Source: Chitinophaga oryziterrae (lineage in GTDB: Bacteria > Bacteroidota > Bacteroidia > Chitinophagales > Chitinophagaceae). Taken from it: 64,000 bases of DNA. Shown one piece after another: positions 42,423 through 51,537 of this stretch. The DNA lies in contig NZ_WRXO01000009.1 of the NCBI RefSeq assembly GCF_009758125.1, positions 186,001-250,000 on the forward strand, given 5' to 3'. The notes beneath the pieces were generated by a model that was not told the DNA's origin, did not search any database, and saw only the letters and a program-made list of their open reading frames with translations. The position numbers and the translations under genes are program-made. Numbering within the stretch: the stretch's first letter is position 1; each line of letters starts with the position of its first letter.

Positions 42423-44486
42423 TTAATATTTCACTTCAATTACCTTACTCATCTCCGTCTTCATATCCCCCTTCAACACTGCGATAATTTTATATTTATA
42501 TACATTTCCCAAAAAGACATCATTATCTGCCCATTGCCTGTTAACACCATCCAGCGTTGAAAACAAAAGGAAGGGGCTATCATTTTTAGCCCTGAATATG
42601 CGGAACTGTTTTACTTCCGGCTGGTTATACAACCAGTTCAGCACAATCTGTTTTTTGTCCTGATCAGGTACAGCATTGATGTTCTTAACAGCAGGACGTT
42701 TAGCGGCTTCAAACCAGATATCCCCACTCAGTTCCTTTGCCTTATTCCCGGAATCATCCGCTACTTCCAGTTCGTAGTAATAGGTATTACCCGTCTGTAA
42801 AGCAGTATCTGTGTATTTCTCCCGTTTATTAAGTGTATCCCAGGCAGCCACTGTTTTGCGGCTGCTATCTTTCGCATTGATACTGTATAATGTATACTTC
42901 ACCACATCTTCACTGCTGCTGTTATGCCATTCCAGTACAATAGCATGCAGGCTGTCAGAACGGTACGCCCTTGTTATCACCGGAGAGGAAGGAGCAATAG
43001 TATCCGGACGTTTTAATGCCAGGTAAGGCGTATAACCGGAAGTGTTATAATTCTTATCCACTGCTATTATTTCGTAATATACTTTAGATGTTAAAGTGTG
43101 CAGTGTTACCGTATCTGTAAATACCGGGGCCGTAAGGATCACTCTTGTCACTTCTACAAACTCTTCTTTCGGACCATTGGCACGGAATACACGATATCCC
43201 TGCAAATCCTTTTCCTTATTAACATCCCATTGCAGGGAAACAATGCCGGTAGAATCTACCTTCCCTATTAGCCCTGTTGGAATTACAGGCGGAATAGTAT
43301 CTATTACCTGCGCGAAATAAGGGAAGGAATAAATGGTCTTCCCGCTTTTTGTAATCCCTTTAATTCTATAATAATTTGATCCCAGTGGTTTATCATCTGT
43401 AAAAGTATAGACAGGTGATTTCAGGGTAGCTAAAGGCTCAAAAGGCCCTTTCCCGTTAGCACTGCGGGTGATGATAATTTTAGATAATTGTTTGGATAAC
43501 TCACCCGGTAAGAACCAGCGTAACTGGATCTTTTTATTATCAATCACGATAATCGTATCCATCACCGGTCTGTCTGATACAGACGCTACACCCGATCCTT
43601 CCACTGTTTTTGAATAAGGCCCGTAATCAGCAAATGGCGTGATGCCACGTACCCGGTAAATGTATTTGTTTTCATTATCAGGCAATGAATCCTGATAATA
43701 AGAGAACCCTGCTTTATCCGGCCCTGTAGGCATCACCGGCAAATCTGTCACCGGTTTGAAATTCTTACCGTCAGTCGATCTTTCTACCTGGTAAGCTGTA
43801 TACATATTCTTATTGAAAGCTGTGAGCCAGCCCAATGTAACAGTACTGTCCGCACCTACTATCGCCAGCTCCTGCGGCGGAGATAATAAAGTGGGTTCAT
43901 CCAGAGAAGCCACTACAATGGCTGTATCTATAGTCAGGTTTACCGGTTGTTTCGCCAATGAAATACGATAGGCATAACGTTCACCTTTTTTTACATTATT
44001 ATCTTCCAGGAAAAGTCCGGCGCTTTTAGCTGCGTTTATAGACAAATCACAGGAGAGTAAGGCCATGGCCATACGCCAGTCGTTCTGGTTCTGGTTCTCA
44101 AAATAAGCCCCAATACCAGCTTCCGGCTTTAGTTTTTCGGCCTTTTCACCATAGATCAGTTCTGCAATAATGCCGATACGTTCATCTTTATCAGCAGCCG
44201 CTTTCATCTGTTCCAGCGTATAAGGTTTCAGCGGTTGTGGTGTCAATAATACCGGCTGTGGTTTAGTGACCAGTTGTCCGTTGATGGCAACCGTGAACCT
44301 TTCTACCGTATACCCGTATTTGTTACCCATCTCCCAGGAGATATAACTGGCAGGCGACCAGCGCAGTCTGATCTTATCTTTTCCCGCATCAGCCAGACCG
44401 GCGATACGATGTTCTTTTTGCTGGGCGTATACTGCACAGGAACTACTCAGCAACAGAAAGAATAATATAAAACGATACATGGTCAT
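42423..44486 (-). CDS. Exported fibronectin type III repeat protein
   Basis: The product is 687 residues with a signal peptide ending SSSCAVYAQ. An alternative start two codons in (44480) is possible. After an N-terminal region of about 200 residues with a helical insertion (YTLEQMKAAADKDERIGIIAEL), four or five fibronectin type III domains follow: ELAIVGADSTVTLGWLTAF, KKIQLRWFLPGELSKQL, STGIVSLQWDVNKEKDLQGYRVFRA, LHAIVLEWHNSSSEDVVKYTLY and KQIVLNWLYNQPEVKQFRIFRA (sampled). It has no catalytic motif and no T9SS domain. Such modules act as spacers or protein-binding surfaces. Its start codon overlaps the stop of the 1463-aa gene by one base, and it ends 10 bases before the adhesin gene, so the genes are translationally linked. 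Confidence 0.85.
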   Translation of the reverse strand: MTMYRFILFFLLLSSSCAVYAQQKEHRIAGLADAGKDKIRLRWSPASYISWEMGNKYGYTVERFTVAINGQLVTKPQPVLLTPQPLKPYTLEQMKAAADKDERIGIIAELIYGEKAEKLKPEAGIGAYFENQNQNDWRMAMALLSCDLSINAAKSAGLFLEDNNVKKGERYAYRISLAKQPVNLTIDTAIVVASLDEPTLLSPPQELAIVGADSTVTLGWLTAFNKNMYTAYQVERSTDGKNFKPVTDLPVMPTGPDKAGFSYYQDSLPDNENKYIYRVRGITPFADYGPYSKTVEGSGVASVSDRPVMDTIIVIDNKKIQLRWFLPGELSKQLSKIIITRSANGKGPFEPLATLKSPVYTFTDDKPLGSNYYRIKGITKSGKTIYSFPYFAQVIDTIPPVIPTGLIGKVDSTGIVSLQWDVNKEKDLQGYRVFRANGPKEEFVEVTRVILTAPVFTDTVTLHTLTSKVYYEIIAVDKNYNTSGYTPYLALKRPDTIAPSSPVITRAYRSDSLHAIVLEWHNSSSEDVVKYTLYSINAKDSSRKTVAAWDTLNKREKYTDTALQTGNTYYYELEVADDSGNKAKELSGDIWFEAAKRPAVKNINAVPDQDKKQIVLNWLYNQPEVKQFRIFRAKNDSPFLLFSTLDGVNRQWADNDVFLGNVYKYKIIAVLKGDMKTEMSKVIEVKY

Positions 44487-47400
44487 CAGAGTTTATAATA
44501 AATGCTACGCGTAACAGATGATGTAATATTGTTAGAACCAGGTAATCTGTATTTCAGTTCTACCGGGTAATAAATGTTCCCCTGTAAATCAGGATAAGTA
44601 GATGTCAGTAATTTACTGATAGCCGGGGTAGCGGTTACTCCGTTAATGTACAAACGGTTTGCTTTATTCAGCAGTTCGTGATAATCGTCATTTGCCACAA
44701 AAGAAACGTAGTACATAAAGCGGCAGCGGTCCTGAATAGTAGGTGCCAGTCCTTCAGAAATAGCCGCATCTTCCAGTCTGTATCCGGAGGTATTGGCATT
44801 GTACAAACGCACTGCGTCCAGAGGAGGAATACCGCCGGTGGTGGTCAGGTCGCGTGTGATGGTCATACCTGCATTGAAAGGGTAACCGGTATAGATCAGT
44901 GGCATCAGCTGTGTTTGTAACCAGCTGTTATTGGTACCTGCTACCAGGGATATCAATGGTTTGGTAGAGAACGTATTATCTCCTTCCGTTTCGAATTTGT
45001 CGAATGATTCTGCAGCATCAAAACGTTGTCCGATTACACTGATATAATTAGTGGCTACATCAAACAGGTCTCTTGGATCTGAAGTGGCGCTCATCTTCTC
45101 TATAAAGGTGTTATACTTACTGGTACGGAAGCTGTAATTGATCACTTCTTTGCTGACAGCAGAAGTAGCATTGCCTTTTAATGTTGTTTGTGCAATAGTA
45201 GTAGAATCCCCATCTGCTGATACATCGGTCTGTGATTGCGTCTGTACATTATTAGCAGCCGTTTGTCCATCCAGGGAAGAACGTACAATATTAAATGTAT
45301 ATACCGCTTCCTTCGCCATGTTCTGCGGAATATCAAAGTTCACCTGTGCCATTCCTTCATCGTAGTTGAAAGCAGGGGTCAGCACCTGTGCGCCTGCCTG
45401 TGTCATAGCAGCGGTTATCTTCCATTTCTTACCTGAATCGTCTGTAGTAGTGAACAGGTAAGGCTGACCGCGTTTCAGTTTAATATATCCTTTATTGTAT
45501 TCTTTAGGCAGGAAGTTATATTGTCTGTTCACAGGGTATGCATAGGCTACATTCTCCCATGGTATATTATCAGGCGCAGCACCGGTAGTGAAAGTAGCTG
45601 ATTTCACTTCGAAGTCTGCTTTCAGTGAATCCCAGTTGCTTCCGTTCTGTCTTTCCACATGCACCCTGGCAGAAGCTGTCAGTTTACTTGTTGGCGGTAA
45701 TATATCCCTCAGTGTGAGGGAAGCAGAAGTACCGTCATCACTCATGGTAGTAGTACCTGTGATAAAGGCATTGTCTTTTTGCAATGTCAGCGCATCCAGT
45801 TGAATACGGTAAGTGGCTACTTCATCATTCTCATTCAACATAGAGAATGGCTTTACTACAGGCATATTAAAGGCCACCTGTGGTGTAGCAAACACACTGA
45901 TATCTGAGGTATTGTCGTCCGGTTTGATATCATTAATGATAGTGATGTTCAGTTCTTTGGCGTTCACCAGTTCGCACTGGGTACCTAACTCCACTTTAAT
46001 ATTTGCCTTCCCTTTGATCATTCCTCCAAGTACGGAATACTTCACACCTACCATTCCCCTGAACCAGCTTGGATTCGGGAATTTGGCCTGCAATAGCACG
46101 GCTGCCGATAATTTGGCAATAGAGAAACCCCGTTTCTTACCAAATACCTTCACGCGAATCCCTACATCACCTTTCAGGTAAGCGTATGCCTGTCCGGCTG
46201 CATACCATCCGTTAAATCCTATAATACTATTACTGCCTTTACAACGGGCCTCTCCATAATCACGTAACAGGATATCTGATCCTGCTCCTATGGCAAATTC
46301 TCCATATACTCCATAATCAAACTTAAATCCTGCACTGAAATGTATGCCATAACCAAATCCACTACCACTCTTCATGGAGTTTTCCATTGCCATGAAGTTG
46401 GTATTCACATCATCAAATACTTCACTTACTTCTTTAGGTAAAGGCGGCATATCTTCCACCCTGGTACCCATCATGAAATACGTCTTTACTTCTGCAAGTC
46501 CTAATATAGACAGGCCAAACATCTGTGAAGGACGACCTATATAGAACCACCAGTCATCCGGAGCGATATGCAGTGCTGCTTCCCCTACCAGGCCACGTTC
46601 ATTCACACCTTTCAGTACACCGGCTATATTAATGTATGTTTTAGAGTTAGCGTCGAAGGTATGGTTCACATTATCATAGCGCATTTTAAACTGCACCCAT
46701 GCCGGTGCGGAATCATCTTCCCCTGCCTCTGATTTGCTCTTCGCTTTTACAGCTTTATGTAATACATATCCGGCCCCGTCAAACTGCGCGTAACGGAACC
46801 CACCGTCAGTTCCAAACTGTACTTCCAGGGCCACGTTGGCATTCACCACCATATCCGCGGTCAGTGCCAGGGATACCCCACCCATGAAACCCAGTCCGGC
46901 TTCTTTTACAGGTATATACTGGAAGATCTCACTCACATCTTTCAATCCCCCCTTATTATCAATCGCATTCCTGCTGTCATAGGGGTCGAAATCCGACGGT
47001 CTTTCCATATGGTAGGACATTCCCCCCATCAACCCGTTGATCTTGATAATAGGCGTAATAGGAATGGTTACGCCGATATATGCATCCACATGCCAGTAAC
47101 GGTAATCGTCTTTCGATCCGAAATAAGCAGTGGCCTTTGCCTGTGGGATAGGCCCGGGAATGGTAAAGTCCAGGAAACCCCTGAAGCCATTGCCATATAC
47201 CGGATGATTATCGAAGATGCTGAGGATACCATGCATCTTGAATGCCATCACGGCTACGGTAAGGTCTATATCACTGATCGTCACCTTATCCAGTTTCCAG
47301 TGCGTGGTTGTCTTTTGTACGGGTAGGTTATTGACAGTAACGGTTTGTACTTCTTCTTCCTGACTCGCAGTGACAATAAAAGAAGTACTACCCCCAAAAC

Positions 47401-48877
47401 CCTTATCAGATGAATTCATAAAATTCAACCTTACGGTAGCGCCTATCCCTATTTTACCTTCTGCTATACCAATATGTATACTATCAAAGCCTATCGGGAA
47501 TCCGCCCATTTTAGAACCACCTGCAGTACCTATATCGAATGTACCGCTGTGAACATAAGGCTTCTGCGTAGAGAGGGTCAGATCCTGGAAAGCAATGTTA
47601 TTAACATTTAATACGCTTTTATTGAGGGTAACCTTTCCGTTCAATACGGCCACCGGCAGAAAGTCTTTTTCTGTTTTGGTGATGGATATACGGGAGTCTT
47701 TACCGAGGGTAATGTTTCCTGCAAAGAAACTGTATGTTTTATCTACAGTAGTTTTTAAGCTGAAGGAGTAATAAGTATCATTTCCCCTCATACTCACACT
47801 GGCATCGTAAGCCAGCGGATCTTCCCCTATGAAGTTCACCCGCAGCATTCCGCCAAGTGTTCCACCATTCAGTTTGTTCTTACTGAAACTGACCCCTATT
47901 TTGTCTATAGATAAAGGCCAGCCACCCGCGCTGGCATCTCCTAATCTGACGATATTTTCTGCTGTCAGACTACCACTTACACCCTGATCATCAATGATAA
48001 AATTGGTAACAGTCACTTTGGGCCTTCCCTCCCTGGTAGCTACCTGCTGCGGTAACCCTACTTCCAGTTCCTGCAGGAAGAAACCTCTCCATAACAAAGG
48101 ACTGGCAGGATCATCCAGCATATCGCCGGTCACATTCAACCCACCCGGATTGGCCACATCACTCATGTCCACTACCGCATTCTTCACTTTGAAACTGAAG
48201 TCGGTCATTTTTGCTATATGGAATGCAGGTATATCCACCGCAGCTATGATGTTACTCAGGTCCGTTACATTCACTTTCAGGGCCGCACGTAATTTATCTG
48301 TCTTCGTATCTTCGGGTTGTAACCAGGTACTATCAAATTCAAATACAGCGCTCAGATTCGCATCTTTAAAGCCGTTACAGTCCCATTCTATGTAATTGTC
48401 ACCATTACCCGGAAAAGAGAGGTCTACATGGTCATTAATGTGGATATTCTGATCGTTCAGCAACACCAGTTTGGTGGCAGTCACTGCACTGACCCCTCCC
48501 GGTGTGAAGCCTATATTTTTACCACCGAAAATGAGGTCATTACTGGTACCGGGAAAGGTAAAGCGGAAATAGGCGCTGAAATAAGCCCCTGTGGTGGTCA
48601 TCCGGGCGCTGTCAATAGCAATCACGTATGTTTTGCCATTGATCTCCCTTACCAGCCCTACCGGCAGGGTACCCATGTCCTCATTATTCAGCGCATTTAT
48701 AAAGCGCCCTTTGTCCTGAATTTCCTTGAAAAGTCCCTGTACATAGGCATTTGCACCCGCAGTGTCTATCTGGTTAACCGGAGAGGATAAAACAATGACC
48801 GGCCTTAAGAATGACAGTAAAAATAACAGCAAAGCTGTAGCTACAGCAGGTAGAGGGTTACCGCGACGTATTATCAT
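44486..48877 (-). CDS. Very large exported beta-rich protein, first gene of the toxin operon
   Basis: The product is 1463 residues with an N-terminal hydrophobic signal (ATALLLFLLSFLRPVIVLSS). I recognise no named domain. The first 560 residues consist of repeated strand patterns where functional sentences such as NLIIDDQGVSGSLTAENIVRL-like and GTLGGMLRVNFIGEDPL recur, somewhat like long lipid- or substrate-bridging beta-folds. The centre (about 590-960) is rich in Gly and aromatics (YGIHFSAGFKFDYGVYGEFAIGAGSDILL split over strands) and may be barrel-like. The C-terminal 450 residues look like beta-sandwiches. There is no T9SS sorting domain. It is the promoter-proximal gene of the six-gene unit, with TATATTTG 46 bases upstream. 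A scaffold or export role is a guess from context. Confidence 0.75.
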   Translation of the reverse strand: MIIRRGNPLPAVATALLLFLLSFLRPVIVLSSPVNQIDTAGANAYVQGLFKEIQDKGRFINALNNEDMGTLPVGLVREINGKTYVIAIDSARMTTTGAYFSAYFRFTFPGTSNDLIFGGKNIGFTPGGVSAVTATKLVLLNDQNIHINDHVDLSFPGNGDNYIEWDCNGFKDANLSAVFEFDSTWLQPEDTKTDKLRAALKVNVTDLSNIIAAVDIPAFHIAKMTDFSFKVKNAVVDMSDVANPGGLNVTGDMLDDPASPLLWRGFFLQELEVGLPQQVATREGRPKVTVTNFIIDDQGVSGSLTAENIVRLGDASAGGWPLSIDKIGVSFSKNKLNGGTLGGMLRVNFIGEDPLAYDASVSMRGNDTYYSFSLKTTVDKTYSFFAGNITLGKDSRISITKTEKDFLPVAVLNGKVTLNKSVLNVNNIAFQDLTLSTQKPYVHSGTFDIGTAGGSKMGGFPIGFDSIHIGIAEGKIGIGATVRLNFMNSSDKGFGGSTSFIVTASQEEEVQTVTVNNLPVQKTTTHWKLDKVTISDIDLTVAVMAFKMHGILSIFDNHPVYGNGFRGFLDFTIPGPIPQAKATAYFGSKDDYRYWHVDAYIGVTIPITPIIKINGLMGGMSYHMERPSDFDPYDSRNAIDNKGGLKDVSEIFQYIPVKEAGLGFMGGVSLALTADMVVNANVALEVQFGTDGGFRYAQFDGAGYVLHKAVKAKSKSEAGEDDSAPAWVQFKMRYDNVNHTFDANSKTYINIAGVLKGVNERGLVGEAALHIAPDDWWFYIGRPSQMFGLSILGLAEVKTYFMMGTRVEDMPPLPKEVSEVFDDVNTNFMAMENSMKSGSGFGYGIHFSAGFKFDYGVYGEFAIGAGSDILLRDYGEARCKGSNSIIGFNGWYAAGQAYAYLKGDVGIRVKVFGKKRGFSIAKLSAAVLLQAKFPNPSWFRGMVGVKYSVLGGMIKGKANIKVELGTQCELVNAKELNITIINDIKPDDNTSDISVFATPQVAFNMPVVKPFSMLNENDEVATYRIQLDALTLQKDNAFITGTTTMSDDGTSASLTLRDILPPTSKLTASARVHVERQNGSNWDSLKADFEVKSATFTTGAAPDNIPWENVAYAYPVNRQYNFLPKEYNKGYIKLKRGQPYLFTTTDDSGKKWKITAAMTQAGAQVLTPAFNYDEGMAQVNFDIPQNMAKEAVYTFNIVRSSLDGQTAANNVQTQSQTDVSADGDSTTIAQTTLKGNATSAVSKEVINYSFRTSKYNTFIEKMSATSDPRDLFDVATNYISVIGQRFDAAESFDKFETEGDNTFSTKPLISLVAGTNNSWLQTQLMPLIYTGYPFNAGMTITRDLTTTGGIPPLDAVRLYNANTSGYRLEDAAISEGLAPTIQDRCRFMYYVSFVANDDYHELLNKANRLYINGVTATPAISKLLTSTYPDLQGNIYYPVELKYRLPGSNNITSSVTRSIYYKL

Positions 48878-48922
48878 TAGTTAACAGGATTGTCCCTTGA
48901 AGAATTCGCATTAAAACTAATG

Positions 48923-48930
48923 CAAATATA
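48923..48930 (-). promoter_or_regulatory. -7 promoter box of the toxin operon
   Basis: On the minus strand 48930-48923 reads TATATTTG, an exact TAnnTTTG match, 46 bases before the first start codon. The base triplet at the expected -33 position is TTC, not TTG. Confidence 0.55.
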
Positions 48931-48996
48931 ATGAATACATTTAAAAAAAGAAACATATTACAAGTCATTAGTCTTCACCATCATTTCTAAAACGCC

Positions 48997-49017
48997 TATA
49001 TTTACATAACACGTTAT
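48997..49017 (+). promoter_or_regulatory. lacI-family promoter and dyad over the start codon
   Basis: TATATTTA (48997-49004) is one base off TAnnTTTG. ATAAC-AC-GTTAT (49006-49017) is a perfect 5-2-5 dyad reaching into the ATG, a typical half-site style for LacI-family autoregulation. The gap to the divergent toxin operon is only 138 bases. Confidence 0.4.
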
Positions 49018-50038
49018 GAAATTCGAAGCAGCAACCATAAAAGATATTGCGATCGCACTGGGGCTTTCAACCTCCACCGTATCCCGTGCATTGCGTGATA
49101 GCCACGAAATAAGCAGCGCTACCAAACAGCTGGTGCTGGAATATGCGACCCGGATCAACTATCATCCTAATCCTATCGCTCTCAGTCTCAAAGAGAAAAG
49201 AAGCCGTTCCATAGGCGTGATCGTTGCCGAAATAGCCAACAGCTTTTTCTCCCAGGCCATCAATGGCATAGAATCCGTGGCCAAGGATACCGGCTATAAC
49301 GTTATCATCTCCCAGACACATGAATCTTATGAAAGGGAAGTGATGACCCTGCAGTACCTTGCATCGCGGTCTGTAGACGGCCTGCTGATCTCCGTATCCA
49401 GCAGTACCCAGAACATGGACCACCTGAAAGCATTGCATGACAGAGGTTTTCCTATCGTATTCTTCGACCGTATCGTGGAGGATATCAAAACCCATAAAGT
49501 GATGGTGGATAATTTTCGCGGGGCATACGACGCCACGCTTCACCTTATCAATAAAGGCTATAAACATATAGCCGTGCTGGCCGGACCGGAAACATTATCT
49601 ATCAGCAGGGAACGTGTGGCGGGATATATGGAGGCACTGGCACAAACAAGGGTAAAACCAGGTAAAGCACTGATTAAATACTCCCGTTATTCCGGACTAC
49701 AATTAGAGGAAGTGGAACAGGCTGTCAGCCAGTTGCTGAAGTTACGCCCCCGCCCGGACGCTATTTTCACTGCATCAGATAAACTGACCACCAACTGTAT
49801 GCGTGTGCTGAAAAGCAAAGGTATCCGTATCCCAGAGGATATCGCACTGGTCGGCTTCTCTAACTCAGACCTGATAGAACTGTTACATCCGCCACTGACA
49901 GTAGTACGGCAACCCGCATTTGAAATGGGAGAACTGGCTACCAGCTTATTACTACAACTGATAGAAAGCAAAAGGCCGGTAAAAGAATTTGAGCGGAAGA
50001 TCCTTGCTACAAATCTGATCGTACAGGCTTCAACGTAG
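49016..50038 (+). CDS. LacI/GalR family transcriptional regulator
   Basis: The product is 340 residues. Residues 5-55 are a LacI helix-turn-helix with hinge: ATIKDIAIALGLSTSTVSRALRDSHEIS and YHPNPIALSLKEKRSRSIGV. From there a periplasmic-binding-like type I domain follows (VIVAEIANSFFSQAINGIESVA, VDGLLISVSS, FPIVFFDRI, KHIAVLAG, PDAIFTASDKLT, IALVGFSNSDLIELLHPPLT). In Bacteroidota such regulators respond to sugars or sugar phosphates. It is divergent to the toxin operon and convergent to the phytase operon, with no obvious sugar catabolic gene beside it. Control of the toxin operon is possible from the layout, but unproven. Confidence 0.93.
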   Translation: MKFEAATIKDIAIALGLSTSTVSRALRDSHEISSATKQLVLEYATRINYHPNPIALSLKEKRSRSIGVIVAEIANSFFSQAINGIESVAKDTGYNVIISQTHESYEREVMTLQYLASRSVDGLLISVSSSTQNMDHLKALHDRGFPIVFFDRIVEDIKTHKVMVDNFRGAYDATLHLINKGYKHIAVLAGPETLSISRERVAGYMEALAQTRVKPGKALIKYSRYSGLQLEEVEQAVSQLLKLRPRPDAIFTASDKLTTNCMRVLKSKGIRIPEDIALVGFSNSDLIELLHPPLTVVRQPAFEMGELATSLLLQLIESKRPVKEFERKILATNLIVQAST

Positions 50039-50175
50039 GTAGGTAATACGCGCATGATCAATAAGGCACAATCCCATGAACAGCGCGATAAATAAATGCA
50101 ATAGCACAATGCCTGTCAGCCAGTAGTGATCAGTTTAATTAATTATTCATTACCAATATGTTCGGTTTTATATAT

Positions 50176-50208
50176 AAAAAGAACCGCCCTTTCAGAGCGG
50201 TTCTTTTT
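50176..50208. terminator. Bidirectional terminator
   Basis: AAAAAGAACCGC (50176-50187) pairs perfectly with GCGGTTCTTTTT (50197-50208), 9-base loop, with T/A runs on both strands. It sits between the convergent lacI-family gene and the phosphatase gene. Confidence 0.85.
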
Positions 50209-50211
50209 ATC

Positions 50212-51531
50212 TTATTTTAATTGCAGTAAATACTGATGCATATCTGCCGCAGGATCCGTATGGATCATTTGCAGCTTTTCCAGGTAATAACGCTTGATGT
50301 CTTCCCAGCGATAATAAGGGAAGTGAGCGGTTTTTATTGGCAATGCTACTTCTTTCTCATTCAGTAATACTTTCACCAGATCTTCTTTTCCATTGGAATA
50401 GATGATCCACTGGATATTGGCGCTTAAAGGAATAATGCCAGATGTTTTCCAGTGCTTGTTATAATCATACACCGATGCAGCAGGGATACTGGCACTGCGT
50501 ATTCCCAACAGGGTCGCAAAAGGAGAAATAGCCTCTGCATGTGTAAAGCGCATCACTGCATCTTTCCCTTTAGCGTTTTCGGTGCTGTTCAGAAAGTCTG
50601 CCAGCAAAGGAGCTGCGATCCTCACCTGGATACCCAGGGTATCTGTACCTGCCCCCTTTTCGAGAAAATCGGCCGCACCATTTCTAAAATTGAACCATTG
50701 CAGTTCCTTTTGATTTAATACGATCCCGAAATCAATACTATCCCTGGTATATCCCTTTTTCTTCATCTCCAATGGTATTGAAAACTGAACACTGTATAAA
50801 TCATAGATGTAATCTGCGATAGTTATAGCATCTATTAACACCGGTTTCTGACGCACCATTACCTTTACACCGTTTTGTATAAAAGTACCAGTGAAGATCT
50901 TTGCACATACACCGGCCGCAGTCTGCTGTGTCCTTGGGTCTTTCTCAAGAGAATCGAGTTGCACTGACAGGCCGTTTTTGAATGCCTGGTAGGCAGGCGA
51001 CAGATCATAAAACCGTAACACGTTCTCATCAGAATCCTTTACTAAGGCAAAATCCCTTTTATATCCCGCGAAAGGACGCAGGAAGGCATCTGCACTTTGT
51101 TTAGTCCTGATTTTATGCGTAATCTGTACTTCCAGTCCACGGCCTTTAAAAGCAGGTTTATAATTACTGTATAAACGTGCGCCTATCCCTGCCTGTTCTC
51201 TTTCTCCCAGCAAAGTGATGTTCTCGTAATTATTGTTTTCTATGGACAGAAAACGGACGACCATCGCCTTTAATAATGCACCTTTCTTTGTCAGCGCATG
51301 TTCTTTCTCCGCCTGCGATAATACATCTAACAAGATAATATCACTTCCTGCTTTTGTCAGAAACCTTGCACCATGCCTGCCCACATAGTTTATGAACACC
51401 GGTTGGAACCCTTTTGGTGCAGGCGTATACTGCTGATTTGAATATTTGTAGGGTGTCTTTGTCCCTGCTTCCTGCGCGTATGTATTTAATGTAATAAACA
51501 AACATAGCAGCAGACTCCAATTCTTACTCAT
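50212..51531 (-). CDS. Histidine acid phosphatase of the MINPP (phytase) type
   Basis: The product is 439 residues with a signal peptide (LLLCLFITLNTYAQ). The phosphate pocket is NYVGRHGARFL with Arg52, nucleophile His53 and Arg56. The proton-donor motif is HAE (331-333) in MRFTHAEAISPFATLLGI rather than the HD of ordinary phytases. HAE marks multiple inositol-polyphosphate phosphatases, including characterised gut Bacteroidetes phytases. It would strip phosphates from phytate in the periplasm or at the surface. It is the last gene of a three-gene unit behind a TonB-dependent receptor and a beta-helix lipoprotein, only six bases after the latter, which suggests capture and breakdown of inositol phosphates. 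Confidence 0.9.
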   Translation of the reverse strand: MSKNWSLLLCLFITLNTYAQEAGTKTPYKYSNQQYTPAPKGFQPVFINYVGRHGARFLTKAGSDIILLDVLSQAEKEHALTKKGALLKAMVVRFLSIENNNYENITLLGEREQAGIGARLYSNYKPAFKGRGLEVQITHKIRTKQSADAFLRPFAGYKRDFALVKDSDENVLRFYDLSPAYQAFKNGLSVQLDSLEKDPRTQQTAAGVCAKIFTGTFIQNGVKVMVRQKPVLIDAITIADYIYDLYSVQFSIPLEMKKKGYTRDSIDFGIVLNQKELQWFNFRNGAADFLEKGAGTDTLGIQVRIAAPLLADFLNSTENAKGKDAVMRFTHAEAISPFATLLGIRSASIPAASVYDYNKHWKTSGIIPLSANIQWIIYSNGKEDLVKVLLNEKEVALPIKTAHFPYYRWEDIKRYYLEKLQMIHTDPAADMHQYLLQLK

Positions 51532-51537
51532 CCCTGT

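Noticed and set aside
48997..49017. Catabolite-type (cre) operator as a firm call
   Set aside because: The 5-2-5 dyad is too short to separate from chance, so it is given only as a low-confidence feature.
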